A DNA stretch of 64,000 nt from Porogramme epimiltina (Eukaryota > Basidiomycota > Agaricomycetes > Polyporales > Polyporaceae): contig FTLJ01000096.1 of NCBI GenBank assembly GCA_900155495.1, forward strand, positions 1 to 64,000, written 5' to 3'. Numbering within the stretch: position 1 is the stretch's first letter; each line of letters opens with the position of its first letter. Under the pieces are notes generated by a model, which worked only from the letters and a program-made list of their open reading frames with translations, had not been told where the DNA came from and searched no databases. The position numbers and the translations under genes are program-made. Below, piece after piece: positions 53,648 to 64,000 of this stretch.

Positions 53648-54767
53648 ATGGGGATATCTCAATCGAGCCTCCTGTACCAGGACCTTCCCGTCATCATCGT
53701 GGCCTCAATAATCGCTCTCTTGTTCATTCTTGGAGCTGTGTGGGCTTGCTTATTTCATCCCAAGTCATACGGCGAGAAGAAGGGAAAGGAGAAAGGGAAA
53801 TCCCGTGAGCGATATTGGTTTAAGTGCCTCGCTATTGAGAAACTGACTATTGGTGCGTCAAGTGGCATACCCAAACACTACTCACCGCCGTGCATCTCCC
53901 CGGCTTCAGGATGGGCAGGCAGAACTTGGAGAGTTCCGATCTCATTCAGGAGTCGCACATGAGTCACGAGGGGAAAGCTCAGGACCCAGGCGTGAAGACC
54001 GGCTCATTCCCAATCGTCTCGAGGACCTTGTCCTAGATCCCTTTCGCGATAGCGCGTCTCATGATACCCCTATACCAACGCCCGTGTCCGCCGCTCCTCA
54101 GCTGCCACCGCAAGCACTCACCCGCTCCCGGCTCAATCTCTCGGACTTCGACGTCGACCGTCCAAGTTCCATTCATTCCTTCACGAGCGACCTTCACACA
54201 GGGGCGCGTACCGAGGCGAGCGGCACCACTTCCGTCTTCGAGTCGCCCTACAGTCCACCACCACATAGCGCTACTACCACCGCAGACGCCGAGGTACCGC
54301 GCTCACCCACATCAACATATGATGACGGGGTGTCTATGAAGACATCTTCGACCCTTCCCCCTTCATACCGCACCCGGAGATCAGTCCTCGACTTGACGGC
54401 CCACTCGCACTCATCGCCTTCTCTCTCGGACGGGGTCCCACGAACCCCGCACATACCGCCCGTCCCGCCATCGGCATATCGCAGGAACCGGAGAGGCTCA
54501 CGGGCTGGTGCAACGCTCATTGCGGATCTTCAAGCGGCAGGATGGGGGCGTGACACGCCGACGTCCCGCACGGAGGATGAAGAGGGAGGGGGGCTGGGAG
54601 CACGACAGAGGCGACCCGGACCCACAAGAGAGAGGCGGAGGTCGAAGGATGGCGGTGTTCGTCTCGAGGGTGGAAGGCCGGGATCTCCTGCGTATGAGCG
54701 GGATCTCGGCGATGACAGTGGAGGGTCAGGGTCTACGCGGCCGCCGTCTTATCTCGAAGGTGAATAG
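53648..54767 (+). CDS. Type E minimal-ectodomain membrane protein, complete tail
   Basis: Two exons, 53648-53804 and 53863-54767 (353 aa), phase-1 intron of 58 bases with a CTGAC branch site. Twelve residues (MGISQSSLLYQD) precede the membrane segment (about 13-36), followed by HPKSYGEKKGKEKGKS. Exon 1 has exactly the length (157 bases) of that at 12482-13819. Tail: QDGQAELGEFRSH, EDRLIPNRLEDLVLDPF, SSTLPPSYRTRRS, PPVPPSAYRRNRRGSRAG, LQAAGWGRD, ERRRSKDGGVRLEGGRPG and STRPPSYLEGE at the end, so it has two proline-tyrosine elements plus the DGGVRL signature. This is the best-preserved reference for the damaged copies at 7458-8473 and 9060-9830. Confidence 0.85.
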
Positions 54768-55351
54768 TAGGCAATGACGCTTATCGCGAATGCATGACGA
54801 CGAAACCAAGTGTGCCGGATTTGTCAAGTGCTCTCTTTGCATTCTTGGCCAGTAGAAGCAGGAACTTTTGATATTCACAATGCCCCGTTGCATGATTTTG
54901 TTGCCAAGGATAATATTTCTTGTCAAAGGTCTTTATATGTATAGACCGAGAAGTAGATGGAGGGGTTTCCGTCTGCACCGTGCGGATCTGTGACCCCACC
55001 ATCCTCCCGGACACAATTCGAGCAAACCTATACTGGGGAACTTGGTCTTGTACCGACAGCACCCTATACATGTCCATATTCCTTGCTTCTCCTGATGAGT
55101 GGTATCATTTGATATACTAGCGCGCTACGCAAAGATGGCGACATTCCGGGGCCCGAGAATCACAACGGATGCTGTTACCCTTCTTCTAATATCAGATATA
55201 GCTAGGGGCAGATGATGCAACCCCCGTCTCTATCCGTGGATTGATGACAAAAGCATGCATTCCACCGTCATAAGGGGAACAATCGACTCCACTCAGGCAT
55301 CCTCGTCACGCTTTCACCACCCGTGTAACTCCATACTCTCTAGTCCTATAC
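54768..55351. other. Intergenic, no supported gene
   Basis: From here to the window end the DNA is noticeably more AT-rich. Holds the promoter of 55352-56754; nothing else seen. Confidence 0.5.
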
Positions 55352-56754
55352 ATGTCTACGCTTCCCGGTCCAGAGGGTGGCTCCTCCCCTTGCCAAATCT
55401 CAGGAAAGGGTATCCTTTCCTTAGATGACACGGGACCCGAGATCAATTACCAGGGACAATGGAAAAATATTACAGACACACATGCATTCCACGAGTCGAT
55501 TAGTCAGTCTATAACGGGTGGGGATACCGCAAAAATGTTTTTTTCAGGTGTGTACCCAAGTTGCATCCGTCTACTATAGCATCATATGCATTGATTATTC
55601 CCCAGGACCCCTTCTTGTGGTAATAGGGGCTCAAATAGGTGATCAAGTCGTCTATCAGGTTGATAATTTGCCTCAAGTGACGCCTAAGGGCTCGGAGGAT
55701 GACTCCAAGTATACGCATACACTCTTTAGTACAAGCGGTATCAGTGGCGCCGGCACCCATACCCTCACGATTCGCAATAACATGCAGGGCGATACACTGT
55801 TCCTAGACTGTTTTCAAGTCTCCGCCGATTCAACGACAAGCATTACACCTACGAAAACGAGTTTGAATCCTACTATTGACACGACTAGTCACACTACTAA
55901 TACGACGGGGGCTACACCGACGTCAACTCGGGCATCCTCGACAGGACAACTGGGGTCAATACTAGCAACCAGTACAAGTCCCTCAACATTATTAAGTGCT
56001 TCCACAGGTACTCTCATATGAATGCTATGAAAATATCCAAACATACTAAACTTAGCATAGGACCTTCTTTCTTATCGACTACAGCTGCAGCACAGAGTTA
56101 TACCGGCTCGGGAACGTCCATCTCGGGCACGCACTCGGAAATACAGCCCTCTTCTCCATTCTCCAGTATCGTGTTATCGGGTCCTAAAAGCATACCCACC
56201 AGTCTTCCCCTCTCGACTACGGGGAGTCAGCCCGGTGATGGGAGCCGCAGCTCGCCTGCCACACTCTCAGGAGCAACCATATCGCCAAGAATAGTTGCGG
56301 GTTCTGTGGTTGGGGCTGTTCTCTTCATTCTGCTCATGGGAGCCTGTGCTATACTGTATAGGAGAAGAGTGCACGCCCAGCGCCAGGGTATACTTGTGAG
56401 ATTTGGTTAGTACCACTTTTTTCTTTAATTTTGTTTAATGAACATACTAAGTCGACGACAGAACCTTTAGCACTGTTCTCAAAACCATCACCTGGCCTTG
56501 CGACTGGCTCTGCATCAATTAGGAGCTCAACAGATAAGGGGGGAGCGGAGAAATACTATTTGGGCCGTCTTTCTCTAGCCCCGAGCGTAGCTCCAACGCT
56601 TCCCCCATACGAGGAACCAGTGTCTCTCGACTCTCACCAGAATGTGACATACGGGGTCGAATACGACCGTGTGGGAGGGAACAATGTAGGAGAAGAAGAA
56701 GAAGAAGAAGAAGAAGAAGATAGAAACGAAGTTGTTGTGCCTGTGGTTCTATGA
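55352..56754 (+). CDS. Single-pass membrane protein, type A ectodomain, TLPPYEEP and poly-Glu tail
   Basis: Four exons, 55352-55547, 55606-56007, 56061-56405, 56462-56754 (411 aa), introns 58, 53 and 56 bases, all phase 1; two end with TACTAAA/TACTAAG branch sites. Ectodomain: GILSLDDTGPEINYQGQW, AKMFFSG|GPLLVVIGAQIG, GTHTLTIRNNMQGDTLFLDC. Thr/Ser stalk over two exons, membrane segment about 277-299, YRRRVHAQRQG. The tail is short (about 110 residues), with APTLPPYEEPVSLD and a run of nine Glu coded by GAA repeats; no DGGVRL. The last donor may instead be GTATAC 18 bases upstream, same phase. No signal peptide at the ATG. Confidence 0.8.
56691..56720 (+). repeat. (GAA)n microsatellite inside a coding exon
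   Basis: Ten or so GAA/AGA triplets in frame as glutamate codons near the C-terminus of the 55352-56754 protein; length likely varies between strains. Confidence 0.85.
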
Positions 56755-57719
56755 CAGAATGGACGGTTGACATGGGAAAATCTTGACGGCGAGTTTATAC
56801 ATAGTTCTCGCAACGAGTGTTTCAACTGATACAATGATGTCGTACAACAGAGGGCACGGCATATTTGTAGATTAACAGGCAACTTGATCGTTGGAGAGGC
56901 TGAGGTACATTTCTGTCAACTTAGTCCTTACACTAGTACTGTTTTCGCTTTGGATTGTGCTACCACTAGACACTCTGCTATTGGGGGACTTCGTAGAATG
57001 AGAGAATTGGTGTGGTCTCTCGTCTCACCAGAGCGCATGGCTGTAGGCTTTCCGCAGTTTTTTCATTCGATTATCATGCTTATGTCCATCAAATGATTAA
57101 ACAATTCAAATATTTCACCTGGCACATGGTCTGGATCTTCCCATCTCTCGAGTCGTTATTTGCGCGCTCTATCTTGCACGGTTACTCGGCGAAGGGGTAT
57201 CATCACTGCTCCTAGTACTACTGAAAAGTCTACCTTAACTGACAGGCCAACATCATTTGTTCCCGTGAATTGCGCATCCACGTCCTGAGCAGAGAAATAA
57301 CTCTCATTTTATTAGCTAATTGGGGTGCGCGTAGCTACATCGCCCTTGTCGATGATTCCTCAACGCATTGACTACATCTATTGTTGGGAGTGATGGTAAC
57401 CCCGGCCGATATGGCTGGTAACTCGTGATCCTACCCTCTCCACGACATATATTATCCATACTGAGTGTTCTCTGGCTATCACTCAGATTGTGGCCTCATC
57501 CTCTTTGCTATCTTCTCGGAAAACGTCTACTCTGCTTCAGCGGTAGAAAGGCGCTTCAACGCATCCGCTAAGGACCTTGCGGCATATTCTGGTGAGACTA
57601 CCATGGGCTTCACAGGCAGAGAAATTGACGAAGTCCCGCTTTCACAAAAATATTCCCAAATGATGAATACACAATAGATTCATGGGTGAAATATTCTCGC
57701 CTCCCCTTCCTAAGAGCAC
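56755..57719. other. Intergenic, no supported gene
   Basis: AT-rich; may contain an unrecognised 5' exon of the type C gene at 57720, whose N-terminus is unresolved. Confidence 0.45.
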
Positions 57720-58857
57720 ATGCTTATAAGGGCTTTGTTCATAGGTATGCCGGTGGAGGGATTGCCACTCTATATTGGTGTGCCGGATCCGCCACAGGAG
57801 TGTGGCTCTATCAACATCGAGTGGTCGGGCGGCATACCCCCTTACGACGTAGCTGCATTCGCTTCCTCCACCCCACTTGCTTCATTTCGTCGCATCAACA
57901 GTTCTCCTATCCAATGGACTGTTAATGCCAGCACTGGAACACCAATCACATTCACTGTTGAAGACAGCATGATGCACAACGCGTCTACGGGATTACTTAC
58001 AGTCAATCCCGGTACCACTACGGGCTGCTTGCTCGCACCCCCGTCAGAGTCTAGCCTACATAGAGAGAGTAGGCACACACAGGACGGCATGACGGTCGTG
58101 GTTATTGTGTTAGCATCTCTAGCCAATGTTCTTGCTCTGGCAGCCATTGGATTCTGGATACGACTTTGCCGGACGAAGGCGCGAATTTTGGAAGCCGACG
58201 AAGACGTTTATGAGCACAAAGAGGTCGTGATGTCGCCTGAGCAGCTTGGTGAGTCTCTGCTAACTACTTTTTGAATTCTTCTTAACACATTACAGATTTT
58301 GAGGACATTCCTCTTGTCGGGTCTCTAACTCCACGGAGACAGAACGTGGTGCAGAGATTGCGTTCCGCTGCGACTCCTGGAGTTATTGTATCATATATTC
58401 GGAGGGCTACACGATCCTGGAGCGGAGGCCGCTACCGTTCGGACTCCACCCTTGTCAATACTCCAAGTTCAAGAGACGAGGGTTGTCCAAACAATGCACA
58501 CTCAAATGGTTTCACCCCAAGGAGAAGGCCATTCATCAAGAGCATTATCAGCCCGAAGGCGTTCCACGTTTCTCGCCTCGCTATTGTCAGACCACAGAGG
58601 ATTCCCTCCTTAAGCTCTTCACCAAGTTTGAGCAGTGATCATTCCCATCATCGGTCTGCCGTATCTTCGAGAACAATGATGGGTCAAGCAGCTGAGGTCA
58701 TTACAGAGCACATGGATAATGTAGGTTCCATTAGAAGTAGCTGTATCCCCATACATGTTCTCACACTGGCACCCTCATGCAGGCGTCCCCGGAGCAGCGT
58801 AGTAACTTATCAAGCGTTGATCCGCCAACACCTCCCCCTCCTTATAGCCCTCGATAG
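57720..58857 (+). CDS. Type C membrane protein: small Ig-like ectodomain, PPPPYSPR C-terminus
   Basis: Three exons, 57720-58248, 58296-58720, 58783-58857 (342 aa), introns 47 and 62 bases, phases 1 and 0. The start is uncertain: MLIRALFIGM overlaps a CATAG|GTATG that might be an acceptor of an upstream exon. Ectodomain: VPDPPQECGSINIEWSGGIP, PIQWTVNASTGTPITFTVED, GTTTGCL, in register with KPHQC..GGQAPY..TSCL of 42516-43708. Membrane segment about 124-147, then WIRLCRTKARILE. The tail starts DFEDIPLVGSLTPRRQ, is basic and Ser-rich, and its last 25-residue exon supplies PPTPPPPYSPR. DGGVRL is absent. Here the PPxY sits on its own exon. Confidence 0.7.
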
Positions 58858-60186
58858 AGCATATTCAATACGAGGGATGCACATTTGCTCCATGTACTTC
58901 AGGAGCGGATATAAAGCGAGTGTTTAGGTCAATTTCTTCATATGCATAGAAGACTGCTCGTATGCAGGGTGTTATAAGCGCATCCTGTTGGTCATGATGG
59001 AGTCACAATGCGCGTATGCTGTTTTATCCCAAACGTGTGCTAGTACTTTTCACAGAGTGTTGAAAATTCACTCTTTACACCTTACCAGCTTTCCATATAG
59101 TCACTCAATGACCCAAGCATAATGTGGACGTTGGAGGTCTCGTAGAACAGGGAGGCTCGCGTAGTGCCGACACGCGTCGCGTCTTGATCACGTGCTTTTC
59201 ATTGCCAACAAGCGCTGACGCACGGATGCCTGGGCCGTAGTGACGCATCAACGATGACGAATGCGACCTCTGAAGGCATCAATGACTGCCGCTAGTTCGA
59301 CGTCTATGGAGCGAGCGTCTGTCATCTCTCGCTCCTCTCCTGCATTCGCTTCAGCCATATCCGCGCATATACCCACTGCACAGCGTCATCTGCCGTGTCC
59401 GATGACCACTGCGACCTCCGAAAGATGCCTGTCGAACTGCGCTGCACCTATGCCACCCATCCATATCATATCTTCTTCTCGAGTTCTCCCATCTGCACGT
59501 CCAACAGCTCGATGTGATGCTTCCAGTGGTCTCACTTCTATCCCCTTGGATAGAGCCTATTTCACGGATCCCGACGTGATTGTTCATCGAGGTCTCCTAT
59601 TTCTGGAAGCCAATACGTCTCCATATGAACCCACGTGCACAAAATCAAGCCCATCTCGGCATTGCGTTACCGTCTGGTAAGTGCATACTATGTTACTGAG
59701 GTCACGCGCGACGGATCCATGAGCCGGTGTGATGATCGTGAATCGCGCGAGGAGGCGATTTACCTGTTATCTTCTCCACCCAAGTCCCGCTGTTCTCTGA
59801 CAGTGTGTCGTCTCCCAGACTCATATATGTACCGAGCTTTCCACGTGGGATATGTGGGGGCAAGGCTATGACGTGCGGCTGGGTTCGCGCGACCATCCGC
59901 GACGGGACCTCAGCACCGTCTCATCATATAGTACAGCAATTACTTTGGAAGGATACTAAGTTCGCATTTGTACGGAGCTTTCCATTCTTATTATTCCGTG
60001 TGGTATATCTCAGTTGGGCTGAATGTTTGAGTCAAGGGGCCTGTAGCAATCACAAGAATAGCGGGTGGTCAATTGAGGGCCTTTCTCGTCTACCTAAACG
60101 TCCTTCCCAGTTTTCCGTTCATCCTCTTCGACTTTCTTCGTCTCCGGACTAGGGTATCAGCTCCCACTCCCGACTTCCCCGTCAAC
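58858..60186. other. Intergenic, no supported gene
   Basis: Open frames at 59261-59680 (plus) and 59351-59587 (minus) overlap and match nothing I know. Last 150 bases look like the pyrimidine-rich leader of the next gene. Confidence 0.45.
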
Positions 60187-61653
60187 ATGGGGACCGCATG
60201 TCCTGCAACTGCATCCCTCGTATGCATCGATGATTCCGCATCGGGTATAGTATACTCAGGAAATTGGAACCATATCAAAGGAACGTCGGGGTACGCCTCA
60301 TGGATGGATGGAACGGCATCCGTCTCTTCTGAAGACGGAGATTCTGTGTCGTACGTGTTCACCGGTACGCATACCTAAACTCGTTTCAATCTCTCATATG
60401 CCTCTTAAATGCTACTCAAGGAACGACTATCCTTATATTCGGACTATGGTCCACTGGCGCCAATTCCACGAGCAGGCTAACCTATTCACTCGACGGCGGC
60501 GATACGAAGGCATACTCTGCCAATAGCGTGTCTAATACGTCCCCACTCCCTGTGCTACTAATCAACTGCTCTTCTCTGGTACCCACTACGCACAAGCTGG
60601 TCATTACGAATGGCGGTGGTACATTGCAATTCGACTCGTTGCAAGTCTCTGAAGAATCCTCGAGAAACACAACAACGGGCCCAACCTCGTCGTCTTCCTC
60701 AATATCGACACCTCTCACAACCTCGCCGTCTTCCTCAAGTTCAACGCCTCTTGCAACCCTGCAATCATCATCCACCTCGCCTCCGATTATCACGACTTCA
60801 CCTACGCCAAACTCCTTTACATCTGGAGGTGCGTCCCTTAGCCCCTTAATATCAAATCAACTCAGCCCCCTTACCAGTGAGTGTCTTGGATGTCCCACCT
60901 TCACTGTTGCTAATGGGACCCTTTCACAGGTAAGATCTGGGGAACAACCAACAACGCCTCCACACAATCAGCGTATCCCACATTATCAGTGTCAACCGCA
61001 GCAAAGACAGTACCCTCAACACAATCGAGCAGTACAGCAAACCACGCGCTAACGCCAGGCATAATAGCTGGGATATCAGCGGGGCCTCTCATCCCAATAA
61101 TTCTCCTCGTTGGAGCATTTTTCTATGTAAAGAGAAGGAGATCACCAAGAGCAGTTATATCTCAAGGTTAGTGGCTCAAAATCCAAGAAGAACGACTTCA
61201 CAGACTGTTATCACAGCACGCGGCACGTCAATACTGTCAACCGAAAGTTTGAGCCTCTCCTCGTCATTGGACTCCAGAGGAATTTCCCGACGAATAGAGA
61301 TTCCTCCTTCGTCTGGCTGTTTGGGTACTGTCGGCAGAGATATGGCCGGTGGGCAAAGGACCTCGGAGTCGTCGACAAATACCGAGAAAATCCTACCTCC
61401 TGGCCTCGACGTCCACTCTCCCTACCAGTCACCCAGTGAAGAGGTCAGTGGGGCTTCGGGATCCGGAACCTCGGGCATTCAGTCGACAACGAGCTACGAT
61501 GGACTACCAACCGAACAGGGGGGTACCCCTATCTCCTCCCTATCTGGTGGTATGATTGACATTATTATTGACCCTGCTCTATACCCCGATCGCTCTACCA
61601 TGATGGGAAGCAGTATTTATGACACCCCTCCCCCTCCATACGCTACGCTTTAG
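60187..61653 (+). CDS. Single-pass membrane protein, type A ectodomain, PPPPYATL C-terminus
   Basis: Four exons, 60187-60364, 60421-60828, 60930-61166, 61217-61653 (419 aa), all joins phase 1. Ectodomain: ASLVCIDDSASGIVYSGNW, SYVFTG|GTTILIFGLWSTG, YSLDGGDTKAY, THKLVITNGGGTLQFDSLQV. Long Ser/Thr stalk, membrane segment about 240-262 (GIIAGISAGPLIPIILLVG), YVKRRRSPR. The membrane exon is symmetric (phase 1 at both ends). Tail: Ser-rich, HSPYQSPSEE, and the very end DTPPPPYATL; no DGGVRL. The 101-base intron 2 has a possible alternative acceptor at CTTACCAG, but only the CACAG chosen keeps frame into the membrane exon. The 50-base intron 3 is open in another frame. Confidence 0.82.
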
Positions 61654-63055
61654 TCTTGTGTATACAGGCTGTGTTTTTGAATAAGTCTTGGAACCCTAGT
61701 ATAAAGCCAATTTCGCCTACTTTAATCAGGATATACCGCCCGACTGTAAAGTAAACAAGCCCAGGTGCTATGACGCTGTTGCAAGGGATTGCAGATAATA
61801 GTTTGAGGGATAGCTGGCTAGAAATTAAATCTGAGGAGGGTCTGCTGGCGAAATTCAACCATTTTATTGTGTGATACTAGAAGGATACTACGGCGTTCAC
61901 CGAATCGATTAATGTACATCTATTAAGATGTACACGGTGGGAAGGGAACCTGTCCATTGAGAACGCTACCTCTTTCTAGACGATGAACTGGTCGGGCCGG
62001 CATATGCATGTGCGGGAATACCCCGGCTACTCTTAATGTCCTCTTGTCAAAGCATAGGCTTATTTCGCGACTCGTCGGAATATCTCATTCTCATTTTTAT
62101 GTATCTCGGCTTCTGCACACCATTAACATTCCCTTCCTCTCTTGGTGACTACCGCCGCCAAATTTCTCTCATGCTTGCTGAACTTATGAAGCACTCGTTG
62201 CAGTCTTACACGTATCCCCGTCTACCGTCACTCTACCCAAAAACATACTTATCTGCATTACTATACGACATATTTGTCGTTCGCACGAATCACACCAATG
62301 TATATACAACTCTAGTATATATCTTCCTATCCCTTACGTACCAGGTATCGTAGTGATTTAGTCCTGATAAGGTTTGCGTTCTCTCTAGTCTATCAGAATA
62401 TCAACGCCGCAGTCCCAAGCCAATATATCTATCATTCACCACTGACAGGTTTACGCGCGGCTATATAGGTTTTTGTTCGGGATTTTCCCATCTACCACGT
62501 AATTACTCTTCTTCGTCTGACGGTGCTGATATGTGGCACAGCACGTCCAACTAAAACATCGTTGGAGTCTCTGTAAGCTCCCCGATCGTATTTTCCACGT
62601 TCAGGTCGCACAGACTGATACTGTTAGACAATGTGGGGTGGGCCTATATATGGAGCAACGGCATCATATTACTCTCTAGTCTCTACAGGAAGATGTATAT
62701 CCTAGGTGAAATAACATAGCTTGTGGTGACCCCAGCCCAAGGTAAGTCCCACCTATGTAAATGCACCAGATATGCATAATTTCTGAGGTCGCATTTCCGC
62801 ATTGTGTATCACACACCAGTGTACGATGTCGATACGAGCTGCATTAAGATCATCACGTCATCTTCTCTTCTTTGATACGTCTTCGGGCGCACAAGATCGC
62901 AGTGGATGTTACGGGAATTCTCTTGGCCACAGAAACGATAGCAATGCTTAGACGTATATGAACTGAGGCCGCTTTAATTATATCGACGTCACCGCATTCC
63001 CGTTCCTATCCCCTGCTCTAACTTCTTCGTATTGCGCCGACTCCTACCTCGCCTT
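61654..63055. other. AT-rich intergenic, no supported gene
   Basis: About 1.4 kb, with the promoter of the last gene at its end. No conserved frame, tRNA or repeat noticed. Confidence 0.5.
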
Positions 63056-64000
63056 ATGTCTCCTTCCTCAGTGTGCACACCCAGTATTGACTCGGAATGC
63101 CTCGATGATTATGATGCGGTATATTATAGCAACCAAGATGATTTCTGGTGGAATCCTCCCGGGGTCATTGACAATCCTGTTGTATACCAAAACACAATCA
63201 CGTATACCATATTTGAAGATGTGCAAGGAAGAGTACCGTTTAATGGTGAGACGTCCTTAGAAACCCCAAAATATCGTTGTTAATCTAGGAGCAGGAACTT
63301 ATATTATGGCGTATGGATGGTGGCTCGGCCCTGGACACGCAACTTTCGCTATTCAGGGCACTCCTACACTCTCTATAGAACAAAATACAACAAATGCGTC
63401 TCCAGAAGTATTCTCAGATTATTATTCGAACTCTCTATCAACCCTCCATCAATCTACGTTGCTCTTCTCTTCTCAGCCACTTCCCCTAGGAGAGCACGTT
63501 CTCAACTTTACCAACTTCGGATCATTACTAGCAGTTGATTATTTCAAAGTGTTCCTAAACTCATCGACGACGACAACGTCCATAAGCCCATCATCTACTA
63601 CTGCAACAACGAGTACGCGTACGTATAATCCACATCCATTCATATTGATTTCAAGTATTAATTGAGCACATACCCATATAGAAACAACCTCGAGTACTGC
63701 ACAATCGACACAAAACGCTAGTCAATCAAAACCACACCACATCACAACAACCGCAGTTGCAGTCATAGGAGTCATTTCTGGATGTGTTCTGTCGCTTGGG
63801 CTCGCCCTCACGTTTTACTACTGCTGCAACAAAAGGATCCGCAAAAATAGGACAAGCCCATCCTACGCTTCTGAGAACACAAAAATAGGTCCGTGAGCTT
63901 TCTTTTACCTAATCATCCTGTATCTCAACACTCACCACGCCCTTTCCTTTCATGTAGATGTCCCGAGTCCGGAGCGATTCATGCGGGAACAAAACGATAC
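63056..64000 (+). CDS. Single-pass membrane protein, type A ectodomain, 3' end outside window
   Basis: Exons 63056-63245, 63289-63618, 63682-63888 and 63958-beyond 64000 (partial, about 257 aa visible), all joins phase 1, introns 43, 63 and 69 bases. Ectodomain: SIDSECLDDYDAVYYSNQDD, RVPFNG|GAGTYIMAYGWWLGP, EHVLNFTNFGSLLAVDYFKV. Short Thr/Ser stalk; membrane segment about 198-220 (AVAVIGVISGCVLSLGLAL), then YYCCNKRIRKNR. The tail starts DVPSPERFMREQ and is cut by the window end, so the presence of PPxY or DGGVRL cannot be judged. No signal peptide at the ATG. Confidence 0.8.

Noticed and set aside
1..64000. CRISPR arrays, rRNA, transposons with terminal repeats, prokaryotic operons
   Set aside because: None seen; the intron-rich gene structure is eukaryotic, and no regularly spaced repeats or transposase/integrase motifs were noticed by eye.

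Overview
The window is genomic DNA of a filamentous basidiomycete, most likely an Agaricomycete. Genes are broken by many 45-70 base GT-AG introns with CTRAC/TACTAA-like branch sites, intergenic spaces are short, and the gene types (small helical secreted protein, type-B carboxylesterase, cytosolic-type MnSOD, monocarboxylate-type MFS permease, MYND-finger proteins) fit that group. All exon models here were built by hand from splice signals and reading-frame continuity; no database search was run, and no order or species is claimed.

The dominant content is a dense array of single-pass membrane protein genes: 19 intact or partial copies and one clear pseudogene. I group them by the part expected outside the membrane. 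Type A has a ~150-residue jelly-roll / galactose-binding-like domain (99-1379, 3780-5305, 18462-19910, 21680-23327, 24396-25935, 26870-28396, 36046-37807, 55352-56754, 60187-61653, 63056-end). Type B has a glycoside hydrolase family 18 fold whose catalytic residues are lost (9918-11804). Type C has a small Ig-like domain (42516-43708, 57720-58857) or a Kre9/Knh1-like one (48904-50105). Type D is mucin-like, Ser/Thr-rich (30974-32573). Type E has almost no ectodomain (7608-8473, 12482-13819, 14640-15750, 53648-54767, and the pseudogene 9060-9830). Whatever the ectodomain, many end in the same cytoplasmic signature: DGGVRLAGGP (or a close variant) followed by a C-terminal LPPPYxRY-like PPxY element. 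The shared tail on unrelated ectodomains, together with phase-1 introns around the membrane exon, suggests a domain-shuffled receptor- or sensor-like family. This is the candidate undescribed system in the window.

Layout: 0-16 kb is mostly minus-strand membrane genes with one MYND gene (5831-6809) and the GH18-like receptor. 12.4-20 kb is a very GC-rich block with two type E genes, a small HsbA-like secreted protein (17391-18128, +) and a type A gene. 21.4-26.7 kb is a tandem duplication of one type A gene. 26.9-32.6 kb holds one more type A and the mucin-like gene, separated by 2.6 kb of apparently non-coding DNA. 34-35.6 kb holds MnSOD and two tentative small genes. 36-43.7 kb holds a type A gene, a secreted carboxylesterase and a type C gene. 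44.4-46.4 kb is an MFS permease. 47.6-51.9 kb is two MYND paralogues flanking the Kre9-like membrane gene. 53.6-64 kb is a plus-strand run of one type E, three type A and one type C genes, the last cut by the window end.

How they may work together (inference): the membrane proteins could read the cell wall or surface and signal through tails that bind WW-domain proteins such as Rsp5/Nedd4-type ubiquitin ligases. MYND proteins also often bind proline-rich ligands and lie among them. Nothing in the sequence proves such a partnership.
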